Shown here piece by piece: positions 1-7,046 of a stretch of 33,050 nucleotides of DNA (within the stretch, counting starts at the first letter, position 1; the number at the start of each line of letters is the position of its first letter). The notes below the pieces were generated by a model. The model saw nothing but the letters and a program-made list of their open reading frames with translations. It did no database searches and was not told the origin of the DNA. The DNA is taken from assembly GCA_017458085.1 (NCBI GenBank), contig JAFTGE010000107.1:1-33050 (forward strand), in the 5' to 3' direction. Source of the DNA: Oscillospiraceae bacterium. GTDB lineage: Bacteria; Bacillota; Clostridia; Oscillospirales; Oscillospiraceae. The translations under genes were made by a program, and so were the position numbers.

Positions 1-126
1 GCCGCTGGGACCCAGGATCGCGCAGATCTGCCCCCGCTCCACGCCGGTGCTGATGCCGCGCAGGACCTGGGCATAGCTGCTGCCCTCTCCGTAGCTTTTT
101 TTCAGATTCTGTATCTCTACATACAT
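1..126 (-). CDS. ABC transporter ATP-binding protein, N-terminal part (cut by window edge)
   Basis: Only the first 42 codons are present. They read MYVEIQNLKKSYGEG, then RGISTGVERGQICAILGPSG, where the window ends inside the Walker A loop. The ATG at 124-126 follows a GAGGAAA ribosome site. The wording of the N-terminus (NLKKSYG, then a Walker A GPSG about residue 39) is typical of the MacB/LolD/SalX group of ATPases that work with FtsX-like permeases in peptide or lipid export or in antimicrobial-peptide resistance; this subgroup call is inference from a short stretch. The gene has its own promoter (234-262) with an inverted repeat in the spacer, so expression is probably under a dedicated repressor. 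The leader is about 100 nt and contains a GC-rich hairpin near 150-172. Confidence 0.8.
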   Translation of the reverse strand, partial: MYVEIQNLKKSYGEGSSYAQVLRGISTGVERGQICAILGPSG

Positions 127-172
127 GGTTGTTTCCTCAGACTTTCTTTGCCCCGGCCGCAGGCAGCCGGGC

Positions 173-236
173 AAAAAAATAGGGTGAATATCGCGTCGCG
201 CCCACAGCAGGGACAGCGCCCGACATTCACTCTATT
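173..236 (-). terminator. Terminator-like hairpin overlapping the ABC gene promoter
   Basis: Read on the minus strand, AATAGAGTGAAT (225-236) pairs with ATTCACCCTATT (178-189) with one mismatch, with further GC-rich pairing inside, and seven U follow (173-179). It suits termination of DUF523 transcripts. Its 5' arm overlaps the -10 box of the next promoter, so a transcript starting near 227 would lack the outer stem. Confidence 0.6.
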
Positions 237-262
237 TTAGTTAGCGCAGCCTAACTTGTCAA
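234..262 (-). promoter_or_regulatory. Promoter with operator-like inverted repeat for the ABC transporter gene
   Basis: On the minus strand TTGACA (257-262) and TAAAAT (234-239) are separated by exactly 17 nt. An inverted repeat, AGTTAG-N6-CTAACT (239-256), fills the whole spacer. A protein bound there would block RNA polymerase directly. The half-sites resemble DtxR/IdeR/MntR-type metalloregulator sites (TTAGG/CCTAA-like), but the half-site spacing differs from the classic DtxR box, so a TetR- or MarR-type regulator is equally possible. No regulator gene is in view. Confidence 0.75.
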
Positions 263-274
263 TAGCTTCCAGTT

Positions 275-697
275 TTATTTCTCCAGGAACTCCTTCTCCG
301 TCATGACCGGGATGCCCGCGTCCAGCAGCAGCTGGGTGCACACCCCGTTGCCCGCCGTAAGGCCGCCGTCAAAGCGGCCGTTATGGATCAGGCCACAGCC
401 GCAGGAGGGGCTTTTGGATTTCATCACCGCCGCGGTGCAGCCGGACTCCCGGCAGATGCGCAGGACCTCCTGCGCGCCGCGGGTAAAGGCTTCCGTCACA
501 TCCTCGCCGGCGGCGTTGACCACGCGGCCGTCCACAATTTCGCTGGGTGTCCGCGGCGTCGGCAGGCCGCCCAACACCTCCGGACATACAGGGACCGCCT
601 GTCCCTCGTCCACCAGCTTCTTGATTTCCGGGATCAGCTTGCTTTTGCCGTCCATGCGGCAGTTCACCCCGGTCAGGCATTCGCTGACAAGAATCAT
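275..697 (-). CDS. DUF523 family protein (YbbK-like)
   Basis: A 140-residue cytosolic protein beginning MILVSECLTGVNCRMDGKSK. The hallmarks of DUF523 are all visible: CLTGVNCRMDG at residues 7-17, the CPE motif near residue 38 followed by GGLPTPRTPSEI, and KSKSPSCGCG around residue 94. The conserved cysteines suggest metal or Fe-S binding, but the biochemical function of the family is not established to my knowledge. Length matches the stand-alone form of the family, which in other bacteria can be fused to DUF1722. The ATG at 695-697 is preceded by GAAGGGAG. It has its own promoter (733-761) and appears monocistronic, with a terminator-like hairpin downstream. Confidence 0.88.
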   Translation of the reverse strand: MILVSECLTGVNCRMDGKSKLIPEIKKLVDEGQAVPVCPEVLGGLPTPRTPSEIVDGRVVNAAGEDVTEAFTRGAQEVLRICRESGCTAAVMKSKSPSCGCGLIHNGRFDGGLTAGNGVCTQLLLDAGIPVMTEKEFLEK

Positions 698-732
698 GCG
701 CAGTCTCCCTTCTTTCCCGTGTGCTGCAAACG

Positions 733-761
733 ATTATACTATGCGCCAAAGACGTTGTAAA
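733..761 (-). promoter_or_regulatory. Sigma-A type promoter of the DUF523 gene
   Basis: TTTACA (756-761), 17-nt spacer, TATAAT (733-738) on the minus strand. The predicted start near 726 gives a leader of about 30 nt to the ATG at 697. Confidence 0.75.
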
Positions 762-863
762 GAAGCGCAGGATTTTGCGCGCATCGCTTTTCAAATCGGA
801 CCCGACGCCCCGCGGGTCCGCACGCCGCCGCTTTCTCGAGGTGAGCTTGAAATTCGGTGAAAA

Positions 864-911
864 GGAGAACGGATTGCCACGACAGTGTGCGCACTGTCTC
901 GCAATGACAGA
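864..911. repeat. Short palindromic element of the GGATTGCCAC...CGCAATGACA type
   Basis: GGAGAACGGATTGCCACG is followed by the palindrome GACAGTG-tgcg-CACTGTC and then TCGCAATGACAG, so ATTGC/GCAAT arms flank an inner stem. Elements of this shape (ggattgccac ... tcgcaatgaca) occur as dispersed intergenic repeats in many Clostridia genomes; this is recalled, not tested. Only one copy is in the window. Confidence 0.6.
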
Positions 912-971
912 CTCGGCGTTCCCCCAACAGCTGCCGGACTTCTGTTCACAGACGCTTTTCTTACGTCGAGC

Positions 972-1000
972 TTGAAAGACGCGGCGATGTATACTATAAT
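972..1000 (+). promoter_or_regulatory. Sigma-A type promoter upstream of the DUF4298 gene
   Basis: TTGAAA (972-977), 17-nt spacer, TATAAT (995-1000). Predicted start near 1007 would give an unusually long leader of about 170 nt before the ATG at 1176. Confidence 0.75.
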
Positions 1001-1175
1001 ATCCCTGCTTCCCCACCGACAGGCCGCATGCTCTATTCAATCAAAAATCAACCATGGGCGGCGCTTGGATCAGGTTTTTATGGAGAGAAATCAATGGGAT
1101 CGTCGGTGATGGGATGCGTGTTGGCTGTGACGAAGCTGCGAACAGTCAATTCACTACGGATAGGCAGGTGGAATC

Positions 1176-1493
1176 ATGTTGGACCGTGTTGCGCGTATTC
1201 AGGAAATGGAAGCGCATCTGGATCGCGCAAGCGCCGTGCTGCGAAACGCCGACGCCGCGCCGTCCGAGCTTCTTGCCGTGCAGGATAGCATACGGATTCT
1301 TTCCGATTATTACGCCAGCCCCCGATGGCGAGAAGACTTTCAGGCGGACGAGGCAGGACTGCTGCCAAAAGCGCTGAAGCGCGGCGTTCTCTCCGAGGAT
1401 GCCATCTATAACCTTCTGACCGAGAATGACGAACTTCTGAAAATGATGGAAAGGACGATCAAAATGAATGCACCGCTTGACAGCATTCTATAA
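1176..1493 (+). CDS. DUF4298 domain protein
   Basis: A 105-residue soluble, mostly helical protein. The N-terminal half carries a QEMEAHLDRA-like helix, and the C-terminal half reads YYASPRWREDFQADE, then LPKALKRGVLSEDAIYNLL, which I recognise as the DUF4298 signature. The function of the family is unknown to me. The ATG at 1176 follows GCAGGTGG. A good promoter lies at 972-1000 and the gene ends before a bidirectional terminator (1561-1590), so it is probably transcribed alone. No signal peptide or membrane segment is visible. Confidence 0.82.
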   Translation: MLDRVARIQEMEAHLDRASAVLRNADAAPSELLAVQDSIRILSDYYASPRWREDFQADEAGLLPKALKRGVLSEDAIYNLLTENDELLKMMERTIKMNAPLDSIL

Positions 1494-1560
1494 ACGATAT
1501 ATGTGCTGTGTACAATAACCCCGCTGCTCGGATCGATTTGCACAGCAAATTTGCTGAAGA

Positions 1561-1590
1561 AAAAAGCCAGCTCATTTGAGCTGGCTTTTT
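1561..1590. terminator. Bidirectional intrinsic terminator
   Basis: AAAAAGCCAGCTC-attt-GAGCTGGCTTTTT is a near-perfect hairpin with A and T tails on both sides. It can end the DUF4298 transcript on the plus strand and the tRNA transcript on the minus strand. Confidence 0.88.
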
Positions 1591-1591
1591 C

Positions 1592-1667
1592 TGGAGCTGC
1601 TACCCAGATTCGAACTGGGGACCTCATCCTTACCAAGGATGCGCTCTCCCTGCTGAGCGATAGCAGC
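1592..1667 (-). tRNA. tRNA-Thr (anticodon GGT)
   Basis: The minus strand folds as a cloverleaf: acceptor GCTGCTA/TAGCAGC, D arm starting GCTCAGCAGGGAGAGC, anticodon stem CATCC/GGATG with loop TTGGTAA (anticodon GGT), T arm CCCAG-TTCGAAT-CTGGG, discriminator T and an encoded CCA (1592-1594). It is 76 nt long and is the second tRNA in a two-tRNA transcript. Confidence 0.95.
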
Positions 1668-1672
1668 AAAGT

Positions 1673-1697
1673 ATATGCCCCTTAGGAAGGGGCATAT
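1673..1697. repeat. Perfect 11-bp hairpin between the two tRNAs
   Basis: ATATGCCCCTT-agg-AAGGGGCATAT. There is no U tract, so it is more likely a processing or spacing structure in the tRNA precursor than a terminator. Confidence 0.6.
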
Positions 1698-1698
1698 G

Positions 1699-1775
1699 TG
1701 GCGACCGAGAAGGGACTTGAACCCTCGACCTCCGGCGTGACAGGCCGGCGTTCTAACCGACTGAACTACTCGGCC
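1699..1775 (-). tRNA. tRNA-Asp (anticodon GTC)
   Basis: The minus strand gives acceptor GGCCGAG/CTCGGTC (one G-U pair), D arm GTTCAGTCGGTTAGAAC, anticodon stem CCGGC/GCCGG with loop CTGTCAC (anticodon GTC), T arm GAGGG-TTCAAGT-CCCTT, discriminator G and an encoded CCA (1699-1701). It is 77 nt long and the first tRNA behind the promoter at 1787-1815. Confidence 0.95.
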
Positions 1776-1786
1776 ACGGCTTGATT

Positions 1787-1815
1787 ATAATAGCAGACCG
1801 CGCCGTATTTGTCAA
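1787..1815 (-). promoter_or_regulatory. Promoter of the tRNA-Asp/tRNA-Thr operon
   Basis: Consensus TTGACA (1810-1815), 17-nt spacer, TATTAT (1787-1792) on the minus strand, with a predicted start only a few bases ahead of mature tRNA-Asp. A strong promoter fits a stable-RNA operon. Confidence 0.85.
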
Positions 1816-1875
1816 GTATGAATTTCAAAAAATTCCAAGCTTTCGACACCGTCTTTTTCTCTGCCCGGGACACGG

Positions 1876-1905
1876 AAAAGCAGCGCTCTCTCAAGCGCTG
1901 CTTTT
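1876..1905 (-). terminator. Terminator of the infC-rpmI-rplT operon
   Basis: Perfect 12-bp hairpin AAAAGCAGCGCT-ctctca-AGCGCTGCTTTT, 18 nt downstream of the rplT stop. The U tract on the minus strand is only four bases. Confidence 0.75.
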
Positions 1906-1922
1906 TCTCTGTATAGCCAGTA

Positions 1923-2282
1923 TCAGCCGTTGCAGGCGTTCTTCGCCAGGTTGCACAGGGCGGTGAAAGCGGCGGGGTCGTGAATCGCAGTCTCGGAGAG
2001 CATCTTGCGGTTCATGTCGACGCCGGCGAGCTTCAGACCGTGCATGAGGGTGGAATAGTTCATGCCGTTGGCCTTGCAGCCTGCGCTGATACGGGTGATC
2101 CACAGCTTGCGGAAGTCTCTCTTCTTCTGCTTGCGGCCGACGTATGCATAGCGGCCGGACTTCATCAGCTGCTCATTGGCCATCTTATAGTGACGGGACT
2201 TGTTGCCCCAGTAACCCTTTGCAAGACCGAGAACCTTGTTTCTGTGCTTGCGGGTCATCATTGCGCCTTTAACTCTTGCCAT
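1923..2282 (-). CDS. rplT: 50S ribosomal protein L20 (bL20)
   Basis: A 119-residue basic protein starting [18 protein letters not shown], followed by [18 protein letters not shown] and [16 protein letters not shown], the canonical bL20 sequence. It binds 23S rRNA early in large-subunit assembly. Length is normal. In Firmicutes bL20 also represses its own operon by binding the infC leader, and a matching leader is seen at 3149-3300. It is the third gene of infC-rpmI-rplT, 30 nt after rpmI, with the ATG behind TTAGGAGGATAAGGTA. The N-terminal basic tail and the globular C-terminal half are both intact. Confidence 0.98.
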   Translation of the reverse strand: MARVKGAMMTRKHRNKVLGLAKGYWGNKSRHYKMANEQLMKSGRYAYVGRKQKKRDFRKLWITRISAGCKANGMNYSTLMHGLKLAGVDMNRKMLSETAIHDPAAFTALCNLAKNACNG

Positions 2283-2312
2283 TACCTTATCCTCCTAATC
2301 TAACGTCTGCCC

Positions 2313-2510
2313 TTATTTGTAAGGGATCATTTTCTTGATGGTTGCCTCGTTGGTCGCGTCGGCATAAGCCCCGGAACGCAGACGGCGGCAGCGCTTGGTG
2401 TCCTTTTTGGTGAGGATATGGCTCTTATACGCGTGTGCACGTTTTACCTTGCCGGACTTGGTGAGATTGAATCTCTTTTTGGCACCGCTGTGGGTCTTCA
2501 GTTTGGGCAT
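2313..2510 (-). CDS. rpmI: 50S ribosomal protein L35 (bL35)
   Basis: A 65-residue, very basic protein: [33 protein letters not shown], and [12 protein letters not shown] near the C-terminus. These match bL35 along its full length. It is a structural component of the large ribosomal subunit. It lies between infC (56 nt upstream) and rplT (30 nt downstream), the standard order in bacteria, and is expected to share the L20-controlled transcript. Confidence 0.97.
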   Translation of the reverse strand: MPKLKTHSGAKKRFNLTKSGKVKRAHAYKSHILTKKDTKRCRRLRSGAYADATNEATIKKMIPYK

Positions 2511-2566
2511 GATTGTTTCTCCTTCCGTAACTACTACAATACAGGCAATATCCTGCTGTATACAAA

Positions 2567-3148
2567 TTATTCCGCCGCGGCGGGCGCATCCTCCGCCTTG
2601 GGCTGCTTGGGTTTGGCCGGCTTCTTGGCCGGAGCCTGCGGTTTGGGAGACAGGAACATGGACATGTTGCGCCCCTCAAGCTTGGGCGCCTTATCCATGT
2701 TGGCAATCTCCGCGCACTTGGCCGCGAAGTCCTTGAGCAGGACGGCGCCGATCTCGGTATGGGCCATCTCCCTGCCGCGGAAGCGCACAGAGACCTTGAC
2801 CCGGTCACCGTCGTTTAAGAACTTCTGCGCGTTTTTCAGCTTGGTGTTGAAGTCGTTCGTGTCGATGCCGGGAGACATGCGGATCTCCTTGATCTCGATC
2901 ACGCGCTGGTTCTTCTTGGCTTCCTTTTCCCGCTTGGTCTGCTCAAAACGGAACTTGCCGTAATCCATGATCTTGCAGACCGGAGGGTTGGAGCCCGGAG
3001 CGATCTTGACCAGATCCATATCGCGCTCGGCAGCGATCTCCAATGCCTGTTCGACCGACATGATGCCAAGCTGCTCTCCCTGGTCGCCGATCAGGCGGAC
3101 CTCCCTGTCAAGGATCTCTTCGTTGATTTGATGAACAGCGTTTGCGAT
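2567..3148 (-). CDS. infC: Translation initiation factor IF-3, non-canonical ATC start
   Basis: IF-3 promotes fidelity of start-codon selection on the 30S subunit and prevents premature 50S joining. The N-domain ([21 protein letters not shown]) and the C-domain ([38 protein letters not shown]) are intact. An open frame extends upstream to an ATG at 3253, but that would translate the leader and its hairpin. The only good ribosome site, GGAGG, lies 8 nt before an in-frame ATC (3146-3148), giving 193 residues and an N-terminus at [12 protein letters not shown]. Rare AUU/AUC/AUA starts are known for infC and allow autoregulation. The C-terminus carries a Lys/Pro/Ala-rich tail of about 30 residues beyond the usual end. 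Confidence 0.95.
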   Translation of the reverse strand: MANAVHQINEEILDREVRLIGDQGEQLGIMSVEQALEIAAERDMDLVKIAPGSNPPVCKIMDYGKFRFEQTKREKEAKKNQRVIEIKEIRMSPGIDTNDFNTKLKNAQKFLNDGDRVKVSVRFRGREMAHTEIGAVLLKDFAAKCAEIANMDKAPKLEGRNMSMFLSPKPQAPAKKPAKPKQPKAEDAPAAAE

Positions 3149-3300
3149 GGTTAACACCTCCGAAAATAAAAAGCTCGGATGCACGGCATCCGAGCGTAAA
3201 AACACAGTTGCGCCCCACAGGGGCGGTGCTTTTATTGACCGCAGCTGGCTCACGGGCCGCCGGGTGAGGTTCGGGGATGCCGCACCTTCTTTGTTTTAGC
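3149..3300 (-). ncRNA. L20-type ribosomal leader of infC-rpmI-rplT
   Basis: About 150 nt of leader run from the predicted start near 3300 to the infC start. It is rich in inverted repeats (for example a GCGCCCC/GGGGCGG-like stem near 3210-3230) and ends in an intrinsic terminator just before the infC ribosome site. Position and layout match the L20 leader known from Bacillus, where L20 binding causes early termination. I identify it by context; the L20-binding fold was not modelled. Confidence 0.72.
3165..3195 (-). terminator. Attenuator hairpin in the infC leader
   Basis: On the minus strand GCTCGGATGC-cgt-GCATCCGAGC, a perfect 10-bp stem (3173-3195), is followed by TTTTTATT. It lies 5' of the infC ribosome site, where premature termination would shut off all three genes. 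Confidence 0.85.
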
Positions 3301-3306
3301 TTATGT

Positions 3307-3335
3307 AATATAACAGGTCAAAAGCCCAATGTCAA
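3307..3335 (-). promoter_or_regulatory. Promoter of infC-rpmI-rplT
   Basis: TTGACA (3330-3335), 17-nt spacer, TATATT (3307-3312) on the minus strand, about 150 nt upstream of infC. Confidence 0.82.
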
Positions 3336-3365
3336 GAACTTTTTTCTTTGTCACGTCCGGCGCAC

Positions 3366-5204
3366 TCATCTTTCCCCGGTAACCGGCAGCAACACATTCT
3401 GTTTAAGCTCCCCGGTCGAAACGTCCGCGTCAAGGCCGGTAAAAAACACGCCGTCAGGGTGAACGGCGGCAATGAGCCGATCAAGTTCAGCCGCCTGAGC
3501 GTCCCAATCGTTTGCCTCAGCATCCGCTTCAAAGAACACAAGGGAATTCGGCGCGCTGAGAAACTGAAGGCAGGCTCTCTCCTGTCCGGGAAGTTCAAAG
3601 CTGTCCCCATAGACGTACAGATACCGGCCGACCGGCGCCCCGTCACATGCGGAGAGGAATGCCTCATTTTTCGCGGCAACATACTGGCGGGCCGCAAGGG
3701 TCTGTTCCACAAGTCCGCTGTTGTTGACAACCCGGTAATACACCGTCCAGAGGCAGGTGCAGGAGAGCGCCAGCAGGAAAAAGACGCCGAGCGAGATACG
3801 TCTTGCCCAGTTCGGCCGGCCGGAAGCATAACGTTGGAACAGAAACAGCAGAGCGCCCAGAGACAGGGGCTGGCCGTAGCGGGAGCAGGAAAGGATCATA
3901 TTCTCCGGCTCGAAATACTGTGTCTCCCGGAAGACGAAGCAGTGCATCAGCAGCAAGCCTGCAAAAAAGGCGATAAGCATTCCGGCAAAGTATATCCCAA
4001 GCCAACGGCCGGACCGTACCGGCAGCCGTCCGAGCCGTACCGCGGCACAGCCGAGCGCAACCGTAATCAGCAGCAGGCACACCAGCGGGAGATCCAAGAT
4101 CCCGTCATGGGTATTGTGCGCGGGAACCGAAACAAGCGCGGCAAGGAAGCTGCGCAGATAGGGCAGGACATACGCATTCCAGGTGCCGACCGTTTCCCCG
4201 GCGGCGCCCGTGGAGACCGTAAAGTAGCTGCTCCTCCCCATAAGGACACAATAGAGGACCCACACCGCCGTGGGAATGGCCGCGCAAAGCGCTGCCAGCC
4301 AGGTTCCGGCGGGTCGCAGGGCGGTCAGCAGGCTGTCCGTCCCGGCGCTGTCATCCGCCGCCTTCCGCACCAGGCAGAAGAAGATCAGAATGGACGCCGC
4401 GTACAGGATCCCCGTCGCCTTGAAGAACATCATAAGGAAGCCATAGGCCGCAAGCTGCGCTTTTCCCGCCCTTCGGTTCCGGGAGAAGAGCGTGATCCAT
4501 GCGCCGGCAAAAGCAGCGCTGATCAGCGGTTCGGCGCTGATGCTCAGATAAGTCATGTAGTCATAGACGCCGGGCAGGAGAAGCAGAAAGCCCCCACCCA
4601 ATACGGCGACAACCGGCGAGAGCACCAGGCCAAAGCGGAAGCAGGACAGGATCGGCGCAAGCAAAATCACAAACAGCCACGCAGAGCCGACCGCGAGCAA
4701 TCCCTCCCGAAACGTGGGGGCAAGATGGCACACCCACCAGCGAAAAAGGGTGGCGCCGGGGAAATAGTTTCCATAAGAAACCGCGGCGTTTTGATATCTG
4801 GGCGCAAAGCCGCCGTAATACCAGATGCTTTTGGCTTCAAGCGCCCAGCAGCCCAGATCGTCGCTGGCCGAAATCAGCGTCCGCCGGAACAGGAACCAGG
4901 CCAAGAACAGCATAAGATAGACCGCAACCGCCCGCGGGGAACAGACGATCCGCACAAAGCAGCGCAGCGCGTCTTTCCCGCATCTGCGCCAAAAGCCCCA
5001 CGCGCAGGCAAGAATGGCGACGACACAGAGCGCGTCGATCAGCCAAAGCCACCGGAAAAAGGCCAGCACATACAGTGTCAGGATCAGAAGCGAAGCCGCA
5101 ACAGGCAAAAGCTGTACCAGCTCGTCCTCAAAAAGCAGGGCCAGAAACGCTGTAAGGCTGAGAAAGGCAAGGATATTCAAAATAGCTGTCACGAAATAGC
5201 TCAC
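3366..5204 (-). CDS. Polytopic membrane protein, GT-C glycosyltransferase-like (GT39-type)
   Basis: A 612-residue integral membrane protein with roughly a dozen hydrophobic segments and a soluble C-terminal tail of about 110 residues. After the first few helices it has SASDDLGCWALEAKSIWYYG (residues 112-131): an acidic pair in the first extracellular loop, as in GT-C transferases that use polyprenyl-phosphate sugars. The family call is inference from topology and this motif. It is the last gene of the deoC-led cluster, 35 nt after its neighbour. The listed start is a GTG directly abutting GGGA. A GTG four codons later (5190-5192) has better spacing from GGGAG and may be the true start. The C-terminal tail has a YGDSFELPGQ segment of unknown role. 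Confidence 0.7.
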   Translation of the reverse strand: MSYFVTAILNILAFLSLTAFLALLFEDELVQLLPVAASLLILTLYVLAFFRWLWLIDALCVVAILACAWGFWRRCGKDALRCFVRIVCSPRAVAVYLMLFLAWFLFRRTLISASDDLGCWALEAKSIWYYGGFAPRYQNAAVSYGNYFPGATLFRWWVCHLAPTFREGLLAVGSAWLFVILLAPILSCFRFGLVLSPVVAVLGGGFLLLLPGVYDYMTYLSISAEPLISAAFAGAWITLFSRNRRAGKAQLAAYGFLMMFFKATGILYAASILIFFCLVRKAADDSAGTDSLLTALRPAGTWLAALCAAIPTAVWVLYCVLMGRSSYFTVSTGAAGETVGTWNAYVLPYLRSFLAALVSVPAHNTHDGILDLPLVCLLLITVALGCAAVRLGRLPVRSGRWLGIYFAGMLIAFFAGLLLMHCFVFRETQYFEPENMILSCSRYGQPLSLGALLFLFQRYASGRPNWARRISLGVFFLLALSCTCLWTVYYRVVNNSGLVEQTLAARQYVAAKNEAFLSACDGAPVGRYLYVYGDSFELPGQERACLQFLSAPNSLVFFEADAEANDWDAQAAELDRLIAAVHPDGVFFTGLDADVSTGELKQNVLLPVTGER

Positions 5205-5239
5205 TCCCGATCACTTTTCTTACGGCCGATTCCCGCGGG

Positions 5240-7003
5240 CTAGTGCTCCGGCTGCAACAGAAAGCCGCGGCCGAGCGGCTGCTCGGCATAGTCCAGCCAC
5301 CGCAGTCCCTCCAGCAGGATTTCATTGGCCGCCGGGTCCTCCATGTCGATCACGATGACGTCCGGAATACGGTCCGGGAAGATTTCCCAATAAAGGCGCA
5401 GACGGGGCAGATTCTCCGTCACCGACACGCCGGGGAACCACGCGGAGAACACACCGCAGCGCTTGCCGTCGTCCAGATACTGTCCGGGGATCTCGGTGAG
5501 GTAAGCAACCGTCCCCTCCGCTTGCTCACGGACGGGCGCCGTTGCCGCCCACGCATCCTCATAACGCGCCCATTCCTCCGGCTCCGCCATCATGCCGCGC
5601 AGCGAACCGTGCGCCACTTTCTCCGTGCCGGCGGCGGTGGGCCGCATCGGAAAGACGGTATTGACCCGGCACTCCAGCAGCAGGCCGAACTGGGCGACGA
5701 CAGCGAGAATCATAACGGTCGCCGCCGCTTTTTTCAGCGCGCCGCCCTGATGCAGCGACGGCACGGCGGAAAAGATCAGCATGACGCTTGCGATCATATT
5801 GAGGGTGGAAACGGAAGAGATGTTGATAAAGCCGAGGTTGGAGGCCGCGGCGGAGCACACCCAGCACAGCAGGCCGGGCAGATACACAAAGAAGAACAGC
5901 GGATCGCGCCGGTCATCCGCATACAGCCAGGCGAAAAAGCCCAGGATGTTCACCGAGAACATGTAAAAGTTCAGGCTGACATGATAGTATACGCGAAACC
6001 AGAACCCGTAGCAGAGACTGAGCAGCGACGCGATCAGCAGATAGAGCGCCCTGTGCTCCCGCCAGTTTCTGTCCAGAAGCAAGGCGAGGCAAAGCCCCAC
6101 GCTGACCACCAGCGTCGGGATGAACAGGCCGTTTTTATGGAAGGTGGCCCAGATGCCATACAGGATTCCCGGCAGGGATCGGGCGGGGTGCTCGGCAGTA
6201 TCCCCGTACAGGATGGCCGGGATCGTGCGCGTAAACACGGCCAGCTCCGTATGCAGGACGACATAGAGCAGGACCAGCAGCGCCACCGCTGCCCCGGCCC
6301 CTGTCAAACGCAGCCAGAAGGCAGGCCGGAGGCAGGGAGCGCCGTTGGTCCGGCGCAGCGCCAGGATAAGCACCGCGCCGGCGTAGACCAGATACAGGAC
6401 AAAATAATAGGGATTGCAGAGCACGGCCCCCGCAAAGCAGAGCCCGCACAGCACAGCCTCCCAGGTCCTCCCGACACTGAGGGCAAGCGTAAGCAGCGTG
6501 ATTGCCAGCAGGCCGATGCCCATGGTGTTGTAAGACAGGGCCGGAACATTGATCGGCGCATAGATCAGATACATCAGCGCCGCGCACAGCGCACCCGGCA
6601 GCGAACGCCGCCGGAGGCGGAGGTAGAGATAGGCGGTGGTCAGCGTATGGAAGAAAAGATAGATCCCGCGGAAGGCCAGCAGGATGCCCTCGGTACTGCC
6701 GACAATGCGAAGATACAGCCACACCAGCGGCAGCAGCAGGACTGAGGACGGCTGGGTGACATGCCACTCATGCAGCAGAAGGCGGTCCCCCTGCAGGAGG
6801 CGATAGGGGATGGAGAGATAGAGCGCCTCGTCGGTCGTCGCCATCCCATACGGGAGCTTCCAAACGCTGACGGCCAGGCAGAGCGCAAGCAGGAGCAACG
6901 AGATCAGCTCCCACTTCCCCGCGTTTGCGGCCCCGGCAGGCCCGCTCTTTGCCGGACGTGAGGACGGCAGCCCGTCACGCGGCGCGGATTGTGCGTTATT
7001 CAT
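5240..7003 (-). CDS. Polytopic membrane protein, GT-C glycosyltransferase-like
   Basis: A 587-residue protein with an N-terminal cytoplasmic stretch of about 30 residues, many hydrophobic helices and an outside-facing tail of about 130 residues. After helix 1 comes TTDEALYLSIPYRLLQGDR (acidic pair D58/E59), then HEWHVTQPSSVLLLP; this arrangement (acidic residues in loop 1, then a Q/P motif before helix 2) is typical of GT39/ArnT-like transferases. The open frame continues upstream to 7294 but overlaps the preceding gene. The ATG at 7001-7003, behind AGAAGGGGGAAG and 43 nt after the previous stop, is the better start. Its likely donor is a lipid-linked sugar; the acceptor is unknown. Confidence 0.72.
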   Translation of the reverse strand: MNNAQSAPRDGLPSSRPAKSGPAGAANAGKWELISLLLLALCLAVSVWKLPYGMATTDEALYLSIPYRLLQGDRLLLHEWHVTQPSSVLLLPLVWLYLRIVGSTEGILLAFRGIYLFFHTLTTAYLYLRLRRRSLPGALCAALMYLIYAPINVPALSYNTMGIGLLAITLLTLALSVGRTWEAVLCGLCFAGAVLCNPYYFVLYLVYAGAVLILALRRTNGAPCLRPAFWLRLTGAGAAVALLVLLYVVLHTELAVFTRTIPAILYGDTAEHPARSLPGILYGIWATFHKNGLFIPTLVVSVGLCLALLLDRNWREHRALYLLIASLLSLCYGFWFRVYYHVSLNFYMFSVNILGFFAWLYADDRRDPLFFFVYLPGLLCWVCSAAASNLGFINISSVSTLNMIASVMLIFSAVPSLHQGGALKKAAATVMILAVVAQFGLLLECRVNTVFPMRPTAAGTEKVAHGSLRGMMAEPEEWARYEDAWAATAPVREQAEGTVAYLTEIPGQYLDDGKRCGVFSAWFPGVSVTENLPRLRLYWEIFPDRIPDVIVIDMEDPAANEILLEGLRWLDYAEQPLGRGFLLQPEH

Positions 7004-7046
7004 GGCGGCCACTTCCCCCTTCTCAAGCTCGCGCTTCCATCCGTCC

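Larger units (their letters stand above)
698..1175. other. Gene-poor interval between DUF523 and DUF4298 genes
   Basis: This 478-nt gap holds the DUF523 promoter, a small GCGCA/TGCGC hairpin (about 765-780), a CGGACCC/GGGTCCG inverted repeat (about 798-822), the dispersed repeat at 864-911, and the promoter of the DUF4298 gene at 972-1000. The stretch from about 1007 to 1175 would be a long leader of that gene. I see no convincing coding region: the open frames here lack ribosome sites and overlap real genes. Confidence 0.6.

Noticed and set aside
1080-1109. Possible nine-residue leader peptide (MERNQWDRR) in the long DUF4298 leader
   Set aside because: Only a weak AGG ribosome site, no run of a regulatory codon and no terminator/antiterminator pair near it.
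1673-1697. Hairpin between tRNAs as a terminator
   Set aside because: No U tract on either strand, and both tRNAs are needed from one promoter.
3348-5243. 631-codon open frame on the plus strand opposite the GT-C-like gene
   Set aside because: It has no recognisable domain, is rich in Arg, Gln, Gly and Lys, and mirrors a membrane-protein gene. Long antisense frames are expected in GC-rich codon usage.
5243-6745. 500-codon open frame opposite the second GT-C-like gene
   Set aside because: Low-complexity Gln/Arg/His composition typical of a shadow frame.
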